A DNA stretch of 11,700 nucleotides from Pavlovales sp. CCMP2436. Its lineage: Eukaryota > Haptophyta > Pavlovophyceae > Pavlovales. The first letter of the stretch is position 1. The number at the start of each line of letters is the position of its first letter. Below, one piece after another: positions 6,914 to 11,700 of the stretch. The stretch covers positions 145,466-157,165 of the forward strand of contig MU631535.1 of the NCBI GenBank assembly GCA_026770615.1, read 5' to 3'. Made by a program: the position numbers and the translations under genes. Below the pieces are notes generated by a model that saw only the letters and a list, made by a program, of their open reading frames with translations, had not been told where the DNA came from and ran no database searches.

Positions 6914-6950
6914 CCTCCCCGGCGCTCAACCAGACGCCGGGAAGGGAGGT
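6914..6950. repeat. Stem-loop
   Basis: CCCGGCG (6918-6924) and CGCCGGG (6935-6941) pair around a 10-nt loop, extended by CCTC/GAGG-type pairs with a small bulge. Confidence 0.7.
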
Positions 6951-7009
6951 TCGGGGCCAAACCGACTTCACCAAAGGGTGCCCACCTAAAGGGGCCAAAG
7001 GCGTTAAGG

Positions 7010-7095
7010 ACCAAGAATTGGATTTGAACCCCCAACTTCGCCCCAAAGGGCTGGGGTCCTAAATCATTAAACTTGAAATCACTATCCCCCTTGGT
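7010..7095 (-). pseudogene. Degenerate tRNA-like fold
   Basis: On the minus strand ACCAAGG (7095-7089) can pair fully with TCTTGGT (7016-7010) as a 7-bp acceptor-like stem across 86 nt. Inside is GGTTCAAATCC (7030-7020), a perfect Pol III B-box. It is flanked by GTTGG and CCAAT, which would form a normal T stem if three extra G residues were absent from the loop. A CCCC/GGGG hairpin lies where an anticodon arm is expected, but with the wrong loop size. A proper D arm was not found. Best read as a tRNA relic or the head of a tRNA-derived element. Confidence 0.35.
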
Positions 7096-7127
7096 TAAAC
7101 CGTTCACTCTAAACGCGACTTATTTTT

Positions 7128-7211
7128 AAACGGTTGGTCGTCTGCCTTGCACCGGGGTCTGGTGGCGGAGCCCCCCGCAAAAGAAAAAGAAAGAAAAAAA
7201 TCCAACCGATT
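7128..7211. repeat. Imperfect inverted repeat
   Basis: AAACGGTTGG (7128-7137) faces CCAACCGATT (7202-7211). Inside it TTGC/GCAA and GGGG/CCCC pairs continue the fold around GTCTGGTGGCGGA. An A-rich run (about 7183-7200) lies inside the right arm. Possibly a small MITE-like element. Confidence 0.5.
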
Positions 7212-7242
7212 GACAACGCTCTCCAACACCAGCTACACCACA

Positions 7243-7268
7243 CACTACTACTAGTAGTGACTGTCACT
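7243..7268. repeat. Two overlapping palindromes
   Basis: CACTACTACTAGTAGTG (7243-7259) is a perfect 8-bp-arm palindrome with a one-base centre. It overlaps AGTGACTGTCACT (7256-7268), a perfect 6-bp-arm palindrome. The shared AGTG can pair in only one fold at a time. Confidence 0.85.
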
Positions 7269-7291
7269 ACTCTTTAAAAACATGCTGCCCG

Positions 7292-7326
7292 TCTACCCGC
7301 CTGCCCTCCGGGCAAACGGGTGTAGA
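7292..7326. repeat. Compact stem-loop
   Basis: TCTA-CCCG-TGCCC on the left pairs in order with GGGCA-CGGG-TAGA on the right, giving 13 pairs with two symmetric 2-nt internal loops and a 3-nt TCC loop. It follows a TTTAAAAA run. Confidence 0.8.
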
Positions 7327-7774
7327 GTGAAGTACTCCGCCCTGCAGTATTTGATGGGTGCTGTGCACTTCGAGGTCGAATTACAGGCACCACGACCAGC
7401 AGCGCGACAAGTTGCGCGCGCGCATACCTCGCCCCGCAGCGCGTTTTAAAAACTCAGTTCAGAGCATCTTTCTCGATGAAGCTCGGGCGTGAGCAGGTGC
7501 GGAGAAAAGGAGAGGCTGAACTGAGGCGGGCGTAGAGAGGAGAGGAAGTGCGACAAGGCCCTCGCGACTACGCGCCCATCACCGAGCCTTATGCACCCCG
7601 CTAAGCACGACAACTCGCGCGACAGCGCGCGAGACAGCGCGTTCCTGCTAAAAACGAAGACCTTGATTAAGTCTAAACTGACGATGTCGGCTGTTGACCG
7701 ACGCTGATTGGCGAGAGAGACAGTACTCGGGGGGGACGTCAGGGGCATCATTGGGCCGCCGCGCGGGGCCTATT
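7327..7774. other. Spacer before the Ala-rich gene remnant
   Basis: No gene seen. It has CG-alternating stretches (GCGCGCGCAT, GCGCGACAGCGCGCGAG) with short direct repeats of GACAGCGCG, a TTTTAAAAA at 7445, and a GA-rich run on the plus strand (7500-7550). The downstream frame is open from about 7694 but its first ATG is at 7775. Confidence 0.4.
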
Positions 7775-8293
7775 ATGTCGACAGCAGGATGTGACTCGGA
7801 CAGCCAATGCAGCACCCGCATCGCGGCAATCCTCATGCTGGGCGAGACGCTGCTCGAAAGGATGAAGGCGGCTGGGCAGCTCGCGGCCCAGCTGAGCGAA
7901 ACTGGGCAGCCGCCGAGAGGGGACGTGCGGCTGTCGAGAGAGCTACCGCGGCGCGCCAACAAGATCGCCAAGCGTGATACGGCCCAGCTGAAGAACGGCT
8001 TCCAGCCTGCCTGCGCCCAACTCGACGAGCCACTGGAGGGGCAGAAGCCAATCACGGGCGAGCTGCAGCCGAGCGTGCTGGCGCTGGGCGAGACACAGGG
8101 TACGTTGGACGAGCCGCCGACCCCGTCGCTCTGGATGGACAAGCCTACGCCCGCCTTCAAGCCATTCTCGAAGGAGGTGCCCCGGCCAGCGCAGACGCAG
8201 CGGTGCTGCGACCGCTGGCAAAGCCTACACCGCGTGTGTCGCCCAGTGCAGTCCGCACTGCTGGGTGCGCCGCCGATGCCGGGCGCCATGACC

Positions 8294-8757
8294 AGCACGC
8301 CGAGCGCCACGGGGCGGCGCGCCGGGCGGCGCGGCCAGCGCGCAGAGTGCCGTGGGCAGCACGTCGGGCACCGCGGCTAGCGCGCCGAGCGCCGCGGCCA
8401 GCACGCCGAACGCCGAGACCAGCGTGCCGAGCGCCGAGGCCGGCGCGCCGAGCGCCACGGTTGGCGCCGAGCGCTGCAGCCGGCGCACCGAGCGCCGCGG
8501 CCAGCGCGCTGAGCGCCGTAGGCAGCGAGCCGGGCGCCGCGGTCGGCGAGCCGAGCGCCGCGGCAAGCGCGCCGAGCGCCATAGGCAACGCGCCAGGCGC
8601 CGCGGCCGGTGTGCCGAACGCTACGGCCAGCGCGCCGAGCACCGCGGCTGGCGCGCCGAGCGCCGCGGCCAGCGCGCCGAACACCGTGGGCAGCGCGCCG
8701 AGCGCCAAGGGCAGCGCGCTGAGCTCAGCGGCAGGCAGCGCGCCTTCCACTGGGCGG
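8294..8757 (+). repeat. 21-bp GC-rich minisatellite, about 22 units
   Basis: The consensus is AGCGCGCCGAGCGCCGCGGCC with common variants starting GGC and ending GGC. Most units are exactly 21 bp. Exceptions are 8315-8336 (22 bp), 8463-8481 (19 bp) and 8713-8736 (24 bp). In frame it encodes SAPSAAA/GAPSAAA-type heptapeptides; the opposite strand is also open, as an Ala/Leu/Gly repeat. Confidence 0.95.
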
Positions 8758-9640
8758 GTCGGTGCCCCTGCCAAAGGCCAAGGGCGATTGGCACGCGACC
8801 TGGGGCTCTAACTTGCGTACAGGGCACAACTGCGGGCGCAGAGGAGTACATGCCGCAAATCTACACGCGCCGGCGACTCGGAGGGCTGGATTGTGGTCGG
8901 GCCCACGCCCTCGTCACTTGCGATCGAGGGCGCGATCCGACCCAACAAGGCTGCAATCGACCGCACAAACGCCAAGATCGCAGCTAAGGCGCAATCTGCT
9001 GCCAAAGCCGCCTCCGTCGCCGCCACCGAAGCTGCTGCTGCCAGCGCCGCAGACGCCGCTGCCGCCACCACTGTGGTCGTATTTGTCGCCGCAGCCGCAG
9101 CAACCGCAGAGATGGTGAAGTTCGAGAGCGCGGTTGCTGCGAGCCTAGCGCCGGTGCGTCCCCCTCCACCCCCTCCACCCTTGGTAAAGGCGGAGATGGG
9201 CACGGCCGCAAGCTCGGCGGCAGGCTCGGCGGCGGCCATAATGAGTTCGACGGAGGAGAGGCAGCGACACTCAACCGCTGGCTCACCTGCGGCCGACTCT
9301 GCCCCGGGCAAGCGCCCGGCTCAGCACGCGCCAGCACCTCTTACATCCATCTACGTGGAGTTCAGAGAGGAGTACGAAATAAGCATGGCCATCATGCAGT
9401 CGAGGAGAGACGAGCTCATGCAGGCCGAGTACGAGGCCAGGAGCTCGGCTGCTGCAATTGCAGCCGTCACCGCCGCGCTCGCTGCGCTACTAGCCGCCGC
9501 CGCTGCCCCGCCCGTCGACGTGAAGAAGACAGCTGAGGGTGCAGCTGGGCACGCAGGCGATCGTGCTGCTGTACGCCGTGGGGACACAGGGGGCGGCCAC
9601 ACACGGGCTCGGCAGCAGGGAGAGCAGCGCCAGCTGCCGC

Positions 9641-9703
9641 CCCGTGAGCAGCAGCAGCCGTCCCGTGAGCAGCAGCAGCCGCCCAGTGAGCAGCAGCAGC
9701 CCA
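9641..9703 (+). repeat. 21-bp tandem repeat, three units
   Basis: Three units of CCCGTGAGCAGCAGCAGCCG type at 9641, 9662 and 9683. They read REQQQPS/P in one frame and RPVSSSS in another. Related sequence (GGGAGAGCAACAGCAGCCGC) recurs at about 10144, so the motif has spread locally. Confidence 0.9.
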
Positions 9704-9860
9704 GAACTTCCCGATTTTCGCGGGTTTTCGAGTTCCCGATTTTTCGATGTCGCCGCCGCCCCCGTCGACCATACCGCAACATGCCGCGTCGTCGGCCACA
9801 TCGCCGAGCACCAGCGACCTTTGAGCCGTCTGAGACAGGCAGTGGCGACCACCCATGTCT

Positions 9861-9967
9861 AACCAGGTCTAACCAGGTCTAACCAGGTCTAACCAGGTCT
9901 AACCAGGTCCACCCAGGTCCACCCAGGCCCTACCTAATCCACCTAATCCACCTAATCCACCTAATCT
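9861..9967. repeat. Tandem array of 10-bp then 9-bp units
   Basis: Seven 10-bp units of AACCAGGTCT type (9861-9930, drifting to ACCCAGGTCC and ACCCAGGCCC) are followed by four 9-bp units of ACCTAATCC (9932-9967). On the minus strand the second part reads GGATTAGGT repeats, which contain TTAGG but not a canonical telomere unit. Confidence 0.92.
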
Positions 9968-10483
9968 CAAAAGACGCTTATAAACCGTGAGAACACCCTT
10001 TAATCGACATGCAACTTAGAGAAACGCACAGACTCGAGGGATCCACCGAGCTCGACGATGATCCCCCCCGGCCAACCAAGAATTCGGAGAAATCGGGATG
10101 TCGCCGAAGGCGATTAATCGGTGTCCCAGCCCTCTATGCTGCAGGGAGAGCAACAGCAGCCGCCGCCCCGAGAGCGGCACCAGAGCCTGCTGCTGCTCCG
10201 TGAGCAGTGTCAGGAGCCTACTCCTGACTCAGTCTGGTACCCTATCGGACTGCCCGGAATTAAAATATCCCGGCCCCTTCTCGAGTCTTCTACAGCTGCT
10301 TCGTTGCCTGTTCATCGCATTCATCAGGGTCTCTTAATTACTAAGAGATCTTGTGACATAGCTTCAGCGCCGCCTCACTGCTTCATAGCTTTCTCTTTCT
10401 CTAGCTGCCTTCGACGCTCACGCGTCTCGGACTCTGATCCGCTCTTAGCTCTTGCTTGCGTTCAACACCGTTCGCATCTCAAC
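9968..10483 (+). other. Leader and upstream region of the gene at 10484
   Basis: No firm coding. Two perfect short hairpins: GTCAGGAG (10209-10216) with CTCCTGAC (10221-10228), and CTCTTA (10331-10336) with TAAGAG (10342-10347). GGAATTAAAATATCCC at about 10257-10272 is the best TATA-like site. From about 10350 to the ATG the plus strand is pyrimidine-rich (CTTTCTCTTTCTCTAGC), typical of a 5' leader. A 64-codon Ala/Arg-rich ORF at 10009-10203 is probably spurious. If the downstream gene belongs to a retroelement this could be part of an LTR, but no second copy is in the window. Confidence 0.35.
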
Positions 10484-11700
10484 ATGGTGGACCTCCACGG
10501 CTCTGAGTCCAGCGGCACCTCCCGCCGCATGCAGCACTTCAGCCCCTACTCCGCTCCCTTCTCAGGCAAGCAGGAGAAGGGTGTCTACGCGATCAACACG
10601 GGCCCATTCACAGCCAACGCGCGCGTCGTGACTATCATCCCGGCGGACTCTTACGCTTCCCCGGACCTCAACAAGGAGTTAGACTCTCGCGACTCCTCTG
10701 CCACCTCGTGCGCTAAAGCCGAGCCGGACTTCTCTTCCACTTCTATCGTCGCCGTCGCAGACGCCAACCCGTCCGTAATCCTCACCGACGTCATGCAGCC
10801 TGCCGCCGACAAGACATACACGCTCTTCGGCTTGGCCAAGTTTACGCTGCTCCTTATGTTCACGCTCCTGGCAGCCGCGCCGTTTCTGAACAATGTGCAG
10901 ACGGCGCCCTTGGCCTCAGCGCGCTTTGACGCGCTAGCGGCCGCGCCGCCTCTGCACGAGGTGCGAACGGCGATCTTAGTCTCCACGCGCTTTGACGCGC
11001 TGGCGGCCGCGCCGCTCCTACACAAGGTGCAAACGGCGCCTTCGGCCTTTACGCGCAATGACGCGCTGGCGGCCGCGCCGCCTCTGCACAAGGGGAAGAC
11101 GGCGCCTCCGGCCTCGGCGCGCTCTGACGCGCTAGCGGCCTCGTCGCCGCTGCACTTCATGCTCAACCCCATCTCGGCCAACCTCGACGACCCAGGCTCG
11201 GCTGAAGGGGGGATTGACGACGCAGCGTCGACTCCAGCTCTCGCTCTGGCAACTACAACTTCGACTCCCGCTCTGGTAACATCTCGCTCATCGTCTCGCA
11301 TCCTCCGCTCGCCGTTCACAGCCAACGCGCCCAAGGAGGACTACAACCAGCACGCGTTCGCTCTACTCGCTCTTGTCGCAGAGCTGCGCGAACGCACCGG
11401 CACGCTCACGCTTCAACCCACGCTTCAACCCCGTGCGGCCACCAACCTGCCGCACTCGCTCGCCTCTCAACATGGTGCCGCCGACAAAATATACAAGCTC
11501 TTCAGCATTGCCAAGTTCTCGCTTTTCGTCACGGTCTCCTTACTCGCACCGATCAACATCATCGGCAAGTCGCCGATCGTCGACAACTCCACTGGCTTCC
11601 CGCCTCTGTCGACATCTTCACCGGCAAGACATGCCGCTATCATCATCGGCAAGGCGCCGATCGTTGACAACTCCACCGGCTTCCCGCCGCTGTCGACATC
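10484..11700 (+). CDS. Repeat-built hydrophobic-module protein, 3' end beyond window
   Basis: The frame from ATG 10484 (context CTCAACATGG) runs 405 codons to the right edge without a stop. Not recognised as a known family. Layout: a Ser-rich N-terminus beginning MVDLHGSESSGTSRRMQHFS; hydrophobic module 1 at 107-134 (AADKTYTLFGLAKFTLLLMF and on); four 22-residue repeats at 130-217; a Ser/Thr/Ala linker; PFTANA at 277-282 echoing PFTANA at 41-46; hydrophobic module 2 at 332-360 (AADKIYKLFSIAKFSLFVTV); and a 28-residue repeat with KSPIVDNSTGFPPLST and KAPIVDNSTGFPPLST. The two modules share A-A-D-K-x-Y-x-L-F-x-x-A-K-F-x-L and could be membrane segments, though each has a central Lys. Third positions are mostly G or C. 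Duplicates keep the protein motif despite base changes, supporting this frame. The antisense frame at 11334-10651 is a shadow. A secreted, membrane or mobile-element protein are all possible. Confidence 0.7.
   Translation, partial: MVDLHGSESSGTSRRMQHFSPYSAPFSGKQEKGVYAINTGPFTANARVVTIIPADSYASPDLNKELDSRDSSATSCAKAEPDFSSTSIVAVADANPSVILTDVMQPAADKTYTLFGLAKFTLLLMFTLLAAAPFLNNVQTAPLASARFDALAAAPPLHEVRTAILVSTRFDALAAAPLLHKVQTAPSAFTRNDALAAAPPLHKGKTAPPASARSDALAASSPLHFMLNPISANLDDPGSAEGGIDDAASTPALALATTTSTPALVTSRSSSRILRSPFTANAPKEDYNQHAFALLALVAELRERTGTLTLQPTLQPRAATNLPHSLASQHGAADKIYKLFSIAKFSLFVTVSLLAPINIIGKSPIVDNSTGFPPLSTSSPARHAAIIIGKAPIVDNSTGFPPLST
10871..11134 (+). repeat. 66-bp tandem repeat, four units, coding
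   Basis: Four in-frame units (10871, 10937, 11003, 11069) each encode AAAPPLHKVQTAPxASxRxDAL-like 22-residue repeats within the open-ended protein, followed by a partial fifth start (AASSPLHFML). The best conserved parts are GCGCTGGCGGCCGCGCCG and the LH and DAL positions. Confidence 0.9.
11558..11700 (+). repeat. 84-bp tandem repeat, at least two units, coding, cut by window edge
   Basis: 11558-11616 recurs at 11642-11700 with 4 differences in 59 bases, three of them at third positions. It encodes IIGKSPIVDNSTGFPPLS twice. The array may continue beyond the window. Confidence 0.9.

Larger units (their letters stand above)
7775..9862 (+). pseudogene. Broken gene for an Ala/Ser/Pro/Gln-rich low-complexity protein
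   Basis: Reading frame by GC-rich third positions and amino-acid mix: from ATG 7775 (MSTAGCDSDS) in one frame to about 8314; a second frame to about 8462; a third from about 8482 through 9535, broken by TAA at 8809-8811; then back to the first frame to TAA at 9860-9862. The shifts inside 8294-8757 come from a 22-bp and a 19-bp unit in an otherwise 21-bp array. The parts are an N-terminal helical segment (TRIAAILMLGETLLERMKAA), an APSAAA-type repeat tract, Ala-rich helices, poly-Pro (about 9162-9180), a charged helix (VEFREEYEISMAIMQSRRDE, 9355-9414), and a tract of either REQQQP or RPVSSSS repeats. The TAA lies in CTCTAACTTGCGTACAG, which looks like a branch site plus acceptor, so an intron might remove it. 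No family recognised. A structural or gag-like protein cannot be excluded. Confidence 0.4.

Noticed and set aside
7010..7095. Functional tRNA gene
   Set aside because: No normal D arm or 7-nt anticodon loop, and the T loop has three extra G residues.
8294..8757. CRISPR array
   Set aside because: Units are contiguous degenerate 21-mers with no unique spacers, and the window is eukaryotic.
8157..8774. 205-codon minus-strand Ala/Leu/Gly repeat ORF
   Set aside because: A by-product of the 21-bp minisatellite being stop-free on both strands; the flanking coding signal favours the plus strand.
10651..11334. 227-codon minus-strand ORF
   Set aside because: Antisense to the plus-strand modular ORF, which is longer, has better codon pattern and meaningful internal duplications.

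Overview
This window is nuclear DNA from a eukaryote. The clearest evidence is a DDX49/Dbp8-type DEAD-box helicase gene on the minus strand, split by at least five GT-AG introns that can be placed to the base because joining the exons restores a continuous conserved protein. The genes are GC-rich and favour G or C in third codon positions. They are separated by AT-rich spacers, poly-G/C runs, minisatellites, foldback structures and dispersed repeats. Together with the plant/protist-type RING protein, this suits an alga or other protist, for example a haptophyte-like or green-lineage alga. The exact group is inferred and cannot be fixed from the sequence alone.

Layout: 1-1783 holds the 5' part of the helicase gene, reading leftward and running off the left edge. 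It carries an almost perfect 40-bp copy of the start of exon 4 and a diverged copy of the end of exon 5. 1784-4439 is a repeat-rich spacer with three copies of a SINE-like element that has a Pol III B-box-like motif, a nested inverted repeat of about 150 bp, and a decayed open frame with two in-frame TGA codons. 4440-5420 (minus) is an intact, intronless RING-finger gene, probably an E3 ubiquitin ligase of the type with a C-terminal RING and repeated FRxxL motifs. 5421-7774 has a 200-bp tandem duplication, short coding-like minisatellites, an AT-rich island and a run of hairpins including a tRNA-like fold. 7775-9862 (+) looks like a broken, low-complexity Ala/Ser/Gln-rich gene whose reading frame was shifted by length changes inside a 21-bp minisatellite. 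9861-9967 is a short-unit tandem array. From 10484 to the right edge (+) is one long open frame with no stop in the window, encoding at least 405 residues with two copies of a hydrophobic, membrane-like module, four 22-residue tandem repeats and a further 28-residue repeat.

The genes do not form a pathway: they are separate units on both strands, and much of the window is shaped by local duplication. The two items most worth follow-up are the duplicated exon start in the helicase gene, which creates a competing in-frame splice acceptor, and the open-ended modular protein at the right edge.
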